Under the pieces are notes generated by a model, which worked only from the letters and a program-made list of their open reading frames with translations, did not search any database and was not told where the DNA came from. From the NCBI GenBank assembly GCA_964036665.1, contig OZ038526.1, positions 2,046,001 to 2,110,000 of the forward strand: a DNA stretch of 64,000 nucleotides. Direction: 5' to 3'. Positions within the stretch are counted from its first letter, which is position 1; the number at the start of each line of letters is the position of its first letter. Made by a program: the position numbers and the translations under genes. Shown here piece after piece: positions 52,860 to 63,952 of the stretch. The stretch comes from Gordius sp. MW1 (Eukaryota > Nematomorpha > Gordioida > Gordea > Gordiidae).

Positions 52860-55555
52860 CTACCTTAAAATGGATTAAAGCTCGGAGGTTAGGAGAGGTA
52901 GAGACGCTGTTTTAAAGTTGGTCATTAAATTGTAGAAATGCGGTCAGTATCGCTCTAAGTGAATGTTTAAAGACAAGGTTTTGGTAGTCAAAAAATGTTT
53001 GACAAGTTGATGAAGGTGAAGATTGGAAATCAAGGACGTTTAATAACCGATATGTGTAAGTATGCCTCACAAAATGGGTGTATGAGAAAAGAGAATTTTT
53101 TTAAATTATTAGAAGGAGATATAAAGACTAAGTCAGGATAAAAGTCAAGGGTCTTTAAAGTTGTCAAAAATGAGGAGGGTCAAACCATATTTAAGCTGAA
53201 CGAAGTGATGGAAAAGTGGAATAGTCCTAGGAAAATTTGTTAAAAATCCCTTATAGGTATAGAGCCAAGAGTTATTTGTTTTGATACCGGCGCTACGGTA
53301 TCAATGACGGCGCGAATGTGAAAAAGTAAGTCCCATGCAACATAGAGCCCGTCCTTACTGTGTAATACGATCACAGAGAGATAAAGATCGTAGCCAGGGT
53401 TTACCGAAGTCCGAATGGGTGACACGAGGAACCATCTGCCATTATTTTTAGAGCACATAGTAAAACGCCTTGTTTTAGATCGATCGAAAGATTCGAGCCC
53501 GAAATTTGGCAAAGAATACGTTGGAACTCGAGAGCAGCCGCCGAACGGATCGCATCTAATTACGTGGAAAGACCGAAGGATACAAAGACCGCAATCCATC
53601 ACTTTATGAAGCAATGGGAGAATCAGAGAAGCGAATCCCCAAAAGCAGCTAGAGTAATAAGGGTTGATGTACCGTTAAAAGATGACATAAATCCCGTATT
53701 TATCCCAGCAAGAGGGTGCCGTTGGCGTGCATGAAAGAAGTGGAAGAAGAACATAATAAATGGGTAAGACGGTGTAATAGAACTAATCGATTTTTTAATG
53801 TGGGCCAGCCCGGTGGTACCCGCAAAGAAAAACGATGGAAATCTACGTTTGTGCATTGATTATTGGTCTACCCATTGACTAGATAGACTGCTCATGCCAT
53901 ATGTTGCATATGGTTAATTGTGTGTCAAATTTTCATTGGTGTATTTTAACCATGTAATTTTACCCTATAATAGTCAAATTACCTTCCTCACTAGTTTATA
54001 AATTAAAACGAACGTAAATAAATTAATATTATACAAAATAGCAATTAAAATTGATGGCGCTATTATTAAACAAACTTTAATCGCATTTTTTACATTTTTA
54101 ATTTTTAAGTATTTTTTAAATGATGTTTAATTTAAAATGCTGTTTTTGGATATCTACCCAATTCAATATTTTTTATTTACCTTTTTAAGATTATTTAATT
54201 TGCATTACGAATTTCTATATGATCACCACTTTACAATGTGCCTCTCGAGATGGCGGAAAAAAGGGTACACATTTTGTGCGTTGATAAGCAGTCATCTAGT
54301 CTTTGGGTCTATCATAAAGAAATACGCACAAGGGTTGATGTATCCTTTACCCTAAATTGATGAATTGTTTGGTTTAAATTGCGCCGCGGCTTCAAATATT
54401 AGAAGGTATGGAGGGAGTAGCATTATACATTGACGATATACTAATTGCGAGTGAAACTGAAGAAGTTCACATCGAGCAGCTATTCAAAGTACTAGAATCT
54501 TTGCAAAAGTGGGGTTTGTGCCAAACATAATTAAGAGCGGGATTCTGAACTAGCAACAAAGGGATTCAAATTAACATTAATAAAGCCGGATTAGTAACGC
54601 GATGGAAAAATTTGACAAATAAAAACGAAATTAAATCGTTTCTTGTTAACATCATATTTTTCAAAATTCGTTAAAACTAGGACAAAATCGTGCACCCTAT
54701 TCAAAAACAAATGAAAAACGTCACTTACAACTGGGGTGGAGAACAGCAAGCTGCATTTGACGCTATCAAGTCCGCGCTTACTAAAGCCTCCGTGCTAACA
54801 TACTTTAATTAAGATTGGGAGACAGGCCTGCTCGTATACGCATTGGTATAGAACTAGGGGCTATCTTACAACAACGAGCGCCAAGGAAAAATTGGAGAAT
54901 GGTGGCATATGCTTCAAGAGCGTTAAGCGATAGTGAAGTGAATGGCGATATTCAAAGATTGAACGGGAGACGTTGGCGGTGGTCTATGGGCTATACAAGT
55001 TTAATGAATATATACAAGGACGAGGCGTTACTAATATGACGGATCATAGACCGTTAGTCCATATATTTGACCCAAGCAAAAGGGGCAGGGAACAATGATC
55101 ACCACGACTAACTAGGTGGGCCCTCATAATATCAGGTTACACGCCTAATTTTGAGTATAAAAAATGATCAGAAAACGCCACAGATTTCTTGACCAAAAAA
55201 CCGAACGGACACGCTTATCAAGTTAGCGAGGAAATGCCAGAAGACTCTACAAATCCATTTATATCATTGGGCGTGGTGAGACAACACACTTTGGATAATG
55301 CAGGGTTACGTCAGTTAAAAGAGCGGATAAAAGGCAAACAAAAGACGACTGACTTATATGCTAAAACGCCGCTATGAAAAACACTTGTCAAAGTTACACG
55401 AGTCAAAAAACCTAATATCAGGCTAAATTAAGAGAGGCCCTTCTTTAAAAACTACATAGGAGTCAGATATCAAGCGAATGCAAGAAGTGGCAGGGGAGTA
55501 TATATGGTGGCCGACTCTCGACAATGACTTGTTGAGCGTAACAATAGGGGGTCAA
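52860..55555 (+). pseudogene. badly decayed Ty3/gypsy element B, related to element A
   Basis: Traces in order: gag-like and protease (ICFDTGATVS at ~53275, the aspartic protease motif), reverse transcriptase N-terminal side (~53640-53870), RT catalytic YIDDILIASETEEV (~54435), RNase H (~54830-55090), a linker ORF (EEMPEDSTNPFISLGVVRQH) and a zinc-finger trace (EYIWWP) at ~55500. Stops and shifts are frequent, and a ~380-bp repeat is inserted within RT. RNase H and linker are clearly closer to element A than to C. No LTRs seen. Confidence 0.7.
53938..54310 (+). repeat. ~380-bp repeat, copy 2, inserted in gypsy element B
   Basis: Matches 41273-41650 from TTGGTGTATTTTAACCATGT to ACACATTTTGTGCGTTGATA. 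It separates two halves of the reverse transcriptase, so it arrived after element B. Confidence 0.8.
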
Positions 55556-55980
55556 AGTTAATGGGCGTAACCAGAGGGGCAAGGGGAGCCCCCCCTAAAT
55601 GTTTTTCTTTTAAATACAAATAGCCTTAAAAATTGAAAAAAATGTTTTGCCCCCTGTAAGGTTATATAATTCAACAATAATAAAATTCAACGTGGCAATA
55701 AAGCACACGAATTGGCTACAAGCGTAAAAGTAAACAAGATCATGTGACTTTCGCCAGATAGCCATTGGTTAAAAGTGTTTTAACGCCAAATTTAAAGCGT
55801 AAAAAAACGCGTGATATTTGTGTCTAAATAAGGCTATTATAAATCTCAATATAGGATATGGATATTATTCCATTCTCCGTACATTCCAATCTTTATACGT
55901 AATATATATAAATTATCTAAAATCTTTACATAGGTGAATATTTGTATTAATATCAGAATATATACACAAGTTATTCCATC

Positions 55981-56521
55981 TGTTGCGTCAATTACTATTT
56001 TGCTCGCGGCGTATTACTTATGTCTTGAAACTTAATTGACTCGTTTACATTACCTTACTACTTCGCGACGTTAATTGAACAATAACAACTACCTCGCGGA
56101 TTCACCACTAAATGTAATAGATTTATTCGAATCGGGGTCAAAGTCGCAGAAAAAAAGCAGCAGAATTGGTTAGAACTGGTCAGACAAAATTTTAGATAAT
56201 CAATATATTAGAATTAAATTTCAAATGGGGAAGGAATTTGATGTGCATCTAACCCTAACCCTAACCCGAACCTAAAACGCTGACCTAAAACACTAACCCT
56301 AGCCCTAACCCTCCTGACCAATCTTGATCTGACCAGTTCTGACCAATTCTGCTGCTTTTTTTCTGCGACTTTGACCGGTTCCCGATTTATTCAATTAATT
56401 CGCGATTATACAAAGGAGTTTAAAACACATCTTACTTACTTACTTTTCTCGCAAATTATCTTTTATTTGGATATTTAATATAGTACTTATTACTTTATAA
56501 CCTGGTGTTTACTTCCCGATA
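55981..56521 (+). repeat. 5' LTR of gypsy element C (with insertion)
   Basis: Without the 264 bp of inserted MITE and target duplication it is 277 bp, against 284 bp for the 3' LTR. Confidence 0.88.
56129..56383. mobile_element. Mutator-like MITE inside the 5' LTR
   Basis: Inverted ends GGTCAAAGTCGCAGAAAAAA and its complement extend for about 45 bp, with CAGCAGAATTGG next inside. Perfect 9-bp duplications GATTTATTC (56120-56128 and 56384-56392) suggest the Mutator/MULE class. The core holds CTAACCCTAACCCTAACCC-type repeats. The 3' LTR lacks the insertion. Confidence 0.85.
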
Positions 56522-56599
56522 TTGGTGACCCACCCTTGTTATACGCCCCCTTCTACCCTACCCTTACCCAACCCTTGTTATACGCAGCCTTGTAAATGG

Positions 56600-57200
56600 A
56601 TACCAACCAAGTTGATGACGTCCAAATTAAATCGGAAAACGCTATGTTTTTCAAATCCCCCCCCCCCTTTAATCGTATAAATCCCCGCTTATGATTTGTC
56701 CAGACAGAGGCCCTTTTCACGATTCGCCGAATAACATCTGAGTCTAGCAAACTTGGATACGTGATTGAATGCCCCCCACAAGAAGTCACAATAGAGATCC
56801 AAGATTACTTGGAAAATCTACCGTCTGAGGCTCCGTACACCACCATCGGGTCAGCTATCATCGATCGCACAACAAAATCGGACTCAGCACTATTCCACGA
56901 TTTACTCTCCAACGTGCGATTGGGTGATCGTACACCCTCACAACTCTATAAACACATGAAAAGCCTCCTGGGTACCGCCAAAATGGACGACATCATTCTA
57001 AAACAATTGTGGTTGGAAAGGACAACAACATGGCCAGCATCTTGGCGATCTGTGCAAGTGACCAGACTTTAGTCAAGCTAGCTAAAACAGCTGATAAAAT
57101 CGCGGAAACATACCATACGCCGCAAATATCGTCGCCCCTGCCACACAGAGATCAAGCAATGAAATCGAGATGCTCAGAGACATGGTCAATAGACTGAGCT
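56600..57200 (+). pseudogene. gypsy C gag (capsid-like) remnant
   Basis: FTIRRITSESSKLGYVI (frame-shifted), then CPPQEVTIEIQDYLENLPSE, LFHDLLSNVRLGDRTPSQLY and KHMKSLLG match the capsid region of this gypsy clade (LPQEVA.EV.D, ELGDRKPSQLLR.M). It is broken after KQLWLE by a frame change. Confidence 0.8.
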
Positions 57201-57469
57201 TGAGCATCAAGACATTACGGCACGAGGTCAATCAAAAAAAATCGTTTTCAGTCGAGAAGTAGGTCTACACCAAGGAGATTTCGATCCCCTTTTCAACCCC
57301 GCGCTGACGTTCCCGAGGATTGGTGTTGGTAACACCAAAGATATAAGGAAAAGGCAACTAAATGCCGACAGCCTTGCAATTATACCCCCCTTTCCTCGTC
57401 AAACCCATAGGCCTGCCAGAATCCGCGACACCTGGGTCAGGCCATACATCAGTCGCTTATTTTTTATTT

Positions 57470-57748
57470 ACGATAAATCAACCAAATTTCGTTTTGTAAT
57501 AGATACTGGCGCGGAACTAAGTGTCATACCACCCCCACGTAACCACCATCTCACCCTCTCACACATCCTCCTCCAAGCTGCAAATAATATCCATACTGAC
57601 CTATGGCCAGAAATCAATGGAACTGGACCTTAGCTTACGGAGTTTTGAATGGGTTTTTACCATCGCCGACGTTAAGACACCTATCATCGGGGCTGATTTT
57701 TTAAATCATTATAACCTTCTCGTTGATATACGCCGTAATGTTTGTTAG
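57470..57748 (+). pseudogene. gypsy C aspartic protease
   Basis: FVIDTGAELSVIP carries the DTG active site. After a frame change, MELDLSLRSFEWVFTIADVK and PIIGADFLNHYNLLVDIRRN complete the domain. Confidence 0.83.
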
Positions 57749-57846
57749 ACCCTAAGACTACGCTAAAGTCTTATGGGCGATATATTGACTCGAACTTGTA
57801 TAATTAACAACTCGCAATAAAGATCGATTCACCGTATTTTTTAAAT

Positions 57847-58560
57847 GTGTTGAAAGAGTTCCCCGATATATATTCCCCTCCAAATTACAGGTCACGCGTA
57901 AGCCATCAAGTAGTCCACCATATACGTACACAAGGACCACCCGTTTATGCCAGACCTAGGCGCTTAGACCCTGTCAAGCTAAAGATTGCCAAACAAGAGT
58001 TTGCACACATGCTCGAACTCGGCATAATTCAACCCTCAGAAAGCCCCTGGAGTTCTCCACTGCACATGGTTCCGAAAAAAACTCCAGGAGATTGGCGACC
58101 GTGTGGAGATTACCGAGCACTTAACGTTATAACGATACCGGATCGTTACCCCATACCACATCTACACGATTTCTCGCTCAACCTAGCCGGCACAACCATC
58201 TATACAAAGATAGATCTAGTCAGGACTTACGATCAAATACCCGGACCCCTACAAGACATCGCAAAGACTGCAATAACTCCACCTTTCGGTCTTTATGAAT
58301 TTTTTCGAATGCCTTTTGGTTTACGAAATGCTGCTCAAACATTCCAACGCTTCATTGCCAAGCTCTCCGTGGTCTCAATTTCACCTTCGCATATTTGGAC
58401 GATATTTTAATCGCAAGTTCATCAACTAGTGAACATTTAGCCCACTTACGTCAGGTTTTTACACGATTAAGAGATTTTAATATAAAAATTAACCTGGACA
58501 AGTGCCAATGAGGATGTTCTTCTCTGGATTTCCTTGACATCAAGTTGCCCCACAAGGTTT
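57847..58560 (+). pseudogene. gypsy C reverse transcriptase
   Basis: [74 protein letters not shown] and [12 protein letters not shown], then [15 protein letters not shown]; a frame change precedes the catalytic [10 protein letters not shown] near 58392. All RT blocks are present but split over two frames. Confidence 0.88.
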
Positions 58561-58567
58561 AACGCCA

Positions 58568-59107
58568 ATGCCGGGGAAGATCTCGGCCATCAAGTTTGCC
58601 AATCCGACCACTATGACACAACTTCGTCGTTTCGTTGGAATGGTAAATTTTTACAGACGTTTTATACCCAACTGTGTACTCCTTCTACAACCACTGAATG
58701 ATCTCCTCACCTACATAAAAGGACCATTGGACATGACGCAGGGCGCACACGGTGCATTCCACAAGATTAAAATAATGCTCGATGAAATCTCGACCCTTAA
58801 TCATTTAGTGGATAATGCCAACATCTCTATTACAACCGACGCGTCAAACTCTGCCATTGGAGCCGTTTTACATCAGATCGTAAAAGGGAAAATCAGTCCT
58901 TTATCCTTTTTCTCCCTTCAATTGAGCAAAACACAAACTCGCTATAGTACATTCGGGAGAGAACTGCTAGCAATTTATCTTTCAATTAAACATTACCGAC
59001 ACATTTTTGAAGGTCGCGACTTTACAATTTTTACTGATCACAAACCGTTAACTTACGCTCTCACTTCTAAATCCGATAATACTCGCCGCGCGAAATACGA
59101 AAATTAG
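58568..59107 (+). pseudogene. gypsy C RNase H region
   Basis: LRRFVGMVNFYRRFIPN connects to RNase H: ITTDASNSAIGAVLHQ, YSTFGRELLAIYLSIKHYRH and FTDHKPLTYAL hold the acidic residues. A stop follows RRAKYEN. Confidence 0.86.
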
Positions 59108-59170
59108 ACTATATCTCACAATTTACTTCAGATATTTATTAAAGGTAAGGCGAATATAGTAGCAGACACT

Positions 59171-59851
59171 TTGTCCCGAATCGATATCGATTCCAGACAA
59201 CAACCAAACTCCATTCAACAACCAAACACATCACTCACAGAAAGAATTGCCATGACACAAAAACAAGAGCAATACCAACTAGAAGAGCTCGAAAGCCTTA
59301 AACTGGAACAAAGCTTAATTCCAGGTACAAATTTAACTATTACGTGCGATACATCTACATCGACTCCGAGACCTTTAGTACTTAGGACGCTCCGACGCAT
59401 AGTTTTTAATCAGCTACATGGTCTTTCTCACCCAGCCTTACGCCCAACACTTAAACTAATCGCCCAACGTTTAGTTTGGCCGGGAATGAACCAAATTTCC
59501 GACAATTTATTTTCATCCACCCATGTTTTTATAAGAACTGATCGGCTACGCAAAGCTTTGGTTCCCCCCTATGAAGGACCTATCAAAGTGATTGAAAAGC
59601 ATACTACATTTTTTATCATAGACCAAAATGGGAGGAAAAACACTGTCTCAATTGATCGATTAAAGCCAGCTTTCCTCGAGCTTAAGTTTGTTAACCCGAA
59701 TTCATCAGTTGACCCAAATTTACCCAAACCAAACAATCACCCACCGAACATTGTTGATTCTACAAAACCTAGCGCACCACTTCCTAACCCAATCATTACC
59801 AAGTCTGGTCGACAAGTTCATTGGCCCAAAAAATTTGTTAATTTCGTATGA
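59171..59851 (+). pseudogene. gypsy C integrase with catalytic core deleted
   Basis: The frame holds the first half of the HHCC finger (HGLSHPALRPTLKLIAQRLV), then joins at about 59505-59525 to the C-terminal region (FIRTDRLRKALVPPYEGPIK and a TVSIDRLKPAFLE chromo-like segment). The CC half of the finger and all three catalytic D, D, E residues are missing, without loss of frame. Confidence 0.85.
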
Positions 59852-59875
59852 ACTCCGTTTTACCCAGCGGAATAT

Positions 59876-60159
59876 TGTTGCGTCAATTACTATTTTTCTC
59901 GCGGCGTATTACTTATGTTTTGAAACTTAATTGACTCATTTACATTACCTTACTACTTCGCGACGTTAATTGACCAATAACAAATACCTCGCGGATTCAC
60001 CACTAAATGTAATAGATTTATTCAATTAATTAGCGATTATATAAAGGAGTTTAAAACACTTCTTACTTACTTACTTACTTTTCTCGCAAACGTTTATCTT
60101 ATATTTGGATATTTAATAAAGTACTTATTACTATATAACCTGGTATTTACTTCCCGATA
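59876..60159 (+). repeat. 3' LTR of gypsy element C
   Basis: 284 bp, with AATAAA near 60115 as poly(A) signal. Confidence 0.88.
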
Positions 60160-60163
60160 CATC

Positions 60164-60490
60164 TACATTTTGCCTTACTTTTCATTCTAGTAAGTTTATT
60201 TATCTTTAATTAAACATCTTACTAAATTCTTTACTTGGGTCAATTTATTCCATCTACATTTGTATTTTGTGTTGTTACAAACTTTCGATTCTAGTAAGTT
60301 TATTTATTTTAAATTAAAACATCACATTCTTTGCATAGGTCATTTTATTCCATCTACATTTTGTGTTGTTACAAACTTTTGATTCTAGTAAGTTTCTTTA
60401 TTTTAAATTAAAACATCACAATAATTTATTTACATAGGTCATTTTATTCCAACTACATTTTGTATTTAGTGTTGTTACAAAAAAATGTTT
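60164..60490. repeat. tandem array, ~95-105-bp units
   Basis: Three to four units share TTATTCCATCTACATTTTG, GTGTTGTTACAAACTTT and GATTCTAGTAAGTTTATTTA (GATTCTAG at 60182, 60286 and 60380, approximately). Half a unit lies left of element C, ending at 55980. Confidence 0.8.
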
Positions 60491-60513
60491 AAAGAACTAT
60501 CCTACTATCGAGG

Positions 60514-60980
60514 TCCTGCGAAAAGGAATATTGATTTGCGAATTTTGAAGGAAGGGGGAATTATCAGGCTTGAAGTGGGGGAAATATTGGGCCGTAAAAA
60601 GATAAACTATTGGGGGATGGCCAGGCTTAAAGCCACTAAATAAGGATAACTTTACCGCTCTACATTTCGCCAATCTATTTTATTCCAAGAAAAATTATAT
60701 TTTTGTATATCAATCTCCTTATTACAAATCATTCATCCGTATTCATGTTGATAAATAATCATATATGGGGAGAAATAAATAACACAAACGTATAAGCGCG
60801 GCGGGGGGGGGGGGGGGTAACATACGCGTACTAGGAATTAAATGTAAAAGAATAATGGTCTACGCTATGAGTGTACAACGTGTAAGATCAAAAGAATTGT
60901 ACCGCGTGTTGAACTCTTAACTTTTGAATAAGATGAGGTGGGAGGATATCTTCATCTTCGTATCTCCGGATACGATACCT
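60514..60980 (+). repeat. 467-bp direct repeat, copy 1
   Basis: From TCCTGCGAAAAGGAATATTG to CCGGATACGATACCT. Nearly identical to 61907-62367 apart from the length of a G run (near 60803 and 62195) and scattered changes. Confidence 0.9.
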
Positions 60981-61082
60981 TTCCCTTTTAAAAGTCGAAG
61001 AATTAATGTATTTTCGATAGAGTTCAGTGTTGTTGAGTGCAACTATCAAGGCGGCGTTATTAACATTATAAGTCTCAAACAT
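60888..61082 (-). CDS. hypothetical 64-residue frame spanning the repeat edge
   Basis: MFETYNVNNAALIVALNNTE then RKYINSSTFKRERYRIRRYE, balanced in composition compared with other frames here. Half of it lies in the 467-bp repeat. No family recognised; it may be a decayed exon or chance. Confidence 0.2.
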   Translation of the reverse strand: MFETYNVNNAALIVALNNTELYRKYINSSTFKRERYRIRRYEDEDILPPHLIQKLRVQHAVQFF

Positions 61083-61906
61083 CTGGCATCGAATACCAAC
61101 TCTGGCCTTTGCTCACACGACGACTGATATATGTAAAAATCAGTGATAAAAAGGCAACGTCATGGCTAACGGTTTTTTTCCAGCTCTTTGACTCCTCGAG
61201 CAACAGCCTTGACAAAACTTATAATTAATATAGAGTGTAAACTGCCATCTTGAAAATTATCCTTTCTTGGGCCGCGCAGACTCTCAAATAATAGTCAAAG
61301 AAACAGCGGGGGGGGGTTAAATATTGGTTAACAATATAATTTTCATATAATTAATATATGTAAATAAATCAAGTGTATAATTCTGTCTTACAATAATATT
61401 TTAGCGGCACATTAAGAATTTAGGCCTTTAGCATTAGTTAGGGATGATTCTGCATAATTGATATTTTGATTTAAATTAGTTTCGGAATTTTCATTCGTTC
61501 GAAGAATTCTGCCATCTGTTCTCAGACATATTGGAATTTCCACTGAATTATGTTTGCGGTTTAAATTTGGTAGCCAATTGTTCGAAGGAATTGTTTTCTT
61601 CCTCCGTCTCCCAATATTTCCGAATCATGGTTTGGTTCGATTGTTCTAGTACGTGGTTCGATTGCTTTTTAATCCCGACGAGGTTGTTCGATTGTTTTAC
61701 TGGAATAATTTTATCTAATATCCCTGCGCTGTGACGGTTGTTCATGGCAAACGGGATGTTCCTGGAATACTTTTATCCGAATAATTTTATCCATTACATT
61801 CAGAAGAAGGGGGGGGGGCGGCATTTGAATTCCAAATTAATCTTTCTGTATAAATTATTTCCTTTTTCGTTTTGTAGAATAATTTTTGGTTTCCTAAATA
61901 TCGCGT
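60981..61906. other. spacer between the direct repeats
   Basis: No recognised gene. A minus-strand frame at 61548-61745 (Asn/Gln/Lys-rich, NNRHSAGILDKIIPVKQS) has no known relatives that I can name. Confidence 0.35.
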
Positions 61907-62367
61907 TCCTGCGTAAAGGAATATTGATTTGCGAATTTTGAAGGAAGGGAATTATCAGGCTTGAAGTGGGAGAAATATTGGGCCGTAAAAAGATAAACTA
62001 TTGGGGGATCGCCGGGCTTAAAGCCACTAAATAAAGATAACTTTACCGCTCTACATTTCGCCAATCTATTTTATTCCAAGAAAAATTATATTTATGTATA
62101 TCAATCTCCTTATTACAAATCACTCATCGGTATTCATGTTGATAAATAATCATATATGGGGAGAAATAAATAACACAAACGTATAAGCGCGGCGGGGGGG
62201 GGGGTAACATACGCGTACTAGGAATTAAATGTAAAAGAATAATGGTCTACGCTATGAGTGTACAACGTGTAAGATCAAAAGAATTGTACCGCGTGTTGAA
62301 CTCTTAACTTTTGAATAAGATGAGGTGGGAGGATATCTTCATCTTCGTATCTCCGGATACGATACCT
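61907..62367 (+). repeat. 461-bp direct repeat, copy 2
   Basis: See copy 1; the two lie in the same orientation, 926 bp apart. Confidence 0.9.
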
Positions 62368-62900
62368 ACCATGATGGACCTTTAGATTCTTAGGTGAAAA
62401 GTCTTGGAAATCATATGGGTATTATTTGCACAATGAATAATTTATATGAAAATTACAAATGTATCCTCATTTAGAAAATGGTGGCCTAACATGTCAGCGA
62501 CTAAAAATAAATATGTTACACCATGTCAGATATGTGTTTTCTATGTTTGTTTTTATTTACATTATTTTTGTTATATATATATATTAATAATAAAATTTTG
62601 GAGTAATCATAGAAATGGTTTGCAAAATAGATTATAATCATATGTTACTCTTAAATTGTCACCTAAATTAATATGGAAGTCAAATAACAAAAAAAATATA
62701 TTATAAAGTATAAGTCATGCAAACAAATTTTTAAAGTATGAAATGTATTAATAATCAATAAATGTATGAAACAAATTTTATTCTAGACATAAATTAAATG
62801 TTAAGTAAACAAATTTTTTATTAGGAGGCTTCGCCAGCATTTTTGATTCAACAAATTTTATTTATTATAAGATATCTGTATAGGTCAAAAAAAATTTATT
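62368..62900. other. AT-rich stretch without recognised features
   Basis: No coding similarity or paired repeats seen. Confidence 0.4.
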
Positions 62901-62904
62901 TATG

Positions 62905-63055
62905 TTTGGCGTAGCCAGGTTTTGGATTAGGGGGGGGGCGAAACGTTCAGAAGTTCAATAAGGGGGGGGGGGCGAAACATAGTTTTTTTTTAATTTTTTA
63001 AGACATTTTGCATTGAAAATTTTTTTCTTCTCCATTTAGGGGGGGGGGGGCGTTT
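62905..63055. mobile_element. GGGCGTAGCC-type MITE, right end lost
   Basis: TTGGCGTAGCCAGGTTTTGG with two G-run blocks, close to the copy at 47402; the terminal GGCTACGCCCATG is absent. Confidence 0.6.
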
Positions 63056-63084
63056 AAATTTGAACGCGTTCATTCACAACACTA

Positions 63085-63610
63085 ATAACATGACTTTTTG
63101 ACCGTGTCCTGGCTACTGACCAATGAAAAAAATGACTATTGGCCAAATTGAGAATCGAAATTTTTTTTTCGTAATTGCTATATTAGGTTAACATAGATAA
63201 CCCTATGCCCCCCCCTACAAGGATCTATGCCTCTACTCATATGGGTCCCTGTGCCCTTCCCCCCCCCCCTATTAAGGCCTATGCCTCTACTGATGGGGTT
63301 CGAATCCCGGAGAGGTAAATTTTTTTTAAATTAATATATAGTACTTGTTAATACCATTGATAATATGACCTTTGGCCGTCCGCTGGCTGCTGACCAATGG
63401 AAAAAAATGACCATTGGCCAAATTGTGAACCGAAATTTGTTTTTTGTTTTTTTGAATAGCTATATTAGGTTAACATTGATAATTACTCTATGCCCCCCTA
63501 CAAGGGCCTATGTCTCTGATATGGGTCCTGTGCCCCCTCCCTCCAGAAAGGCCTATGCCTACTGATGTGGGTTCGAATCCCGAACGGGAATTTCCCCCTC
63601 CCCCAGTTTT
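63085..63610 (+). repeat. HINE-like fragments with tRNA-like B boxes
   Basis: Two hairpin units (near 63100-63160 and 63370-63440) alternate with C-rich segments ending in GGTTCGAATCCCGG (63297) and GGTTCGAATCCCGA (63570). These are canonical B-box/T-arm sequences. There is no matching A box 30-60 bp upstream, so they are not tRNA genes. Confidence 0.65.
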
Positions 63611-63952
63611 TTGATTAACAACTAAATTGAATGGGTTAAAACACTATAGTTCAGTTACATCAAAGACTTTGAGACATTTATAAAAACCTAAACACAATAC
63701 AAATTTGATTTTTTTGACAGAATGCGCTGTAAAAAAATTGCCAGATTTCCCCCCCCCCCCCTTCTTTGAAATCTTGGCTACGCGCCTGTTTGAAAGTTTT
63801 GGGACCCTGTGGTGCTAGCTTCTGGGATTAAAAATATTTAGCATTTCTAAAAAGGGACTTTTTCTGTGATTCCTCAATTTGTAGGCATCTGTTCAAATTT
63901 TACTCCCTCTTCTTACGAGCCAAATTTCTAGGTTCAGATAAAATTTATCGTT

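Larger units (their letters stand above)
55981..60159 (+). mobile_element. Ty3/gypsy LTR retrotransposon C, integrase-deleted
   Basis: LTRs start TGTTGCGTCAATTACTATTT and end CCCGATA; 4-bp duplications CATC flank the element (55977-55980 and 60160-60163). A primer site TGGTGACCC follows the 5' LTR at 56523. Order: gag, protease, RT, RNase H, remnant integrase, all plus strand, with several frame breaks. The flanking sequence TTATTCCATC|CATCTACATTTTG shows it landed in the tandem array seen at 60164-60490. Confidence 0.9.

Noticed and set aside
56255-56320. Telomere or interstitial telomeric array
   Set aside because: Only a few imperfect CCCTAA units are present and they are the core of an inverted-repeat element with target duplications.
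60514-62367. LTR retrotransposon with 460-bp LTRs
   Set aside because: The repeats lack TG..CA ends, primer site and purine tract, and the 926-bp spacer holds no gag or pol.
63297-63310. Possible tRNA gene ending at the B box
   Set aside because: No D arm or anticodon arm lies at the right distance upstream; the preceding sequence is C-rich and repeats at 63480-63570.
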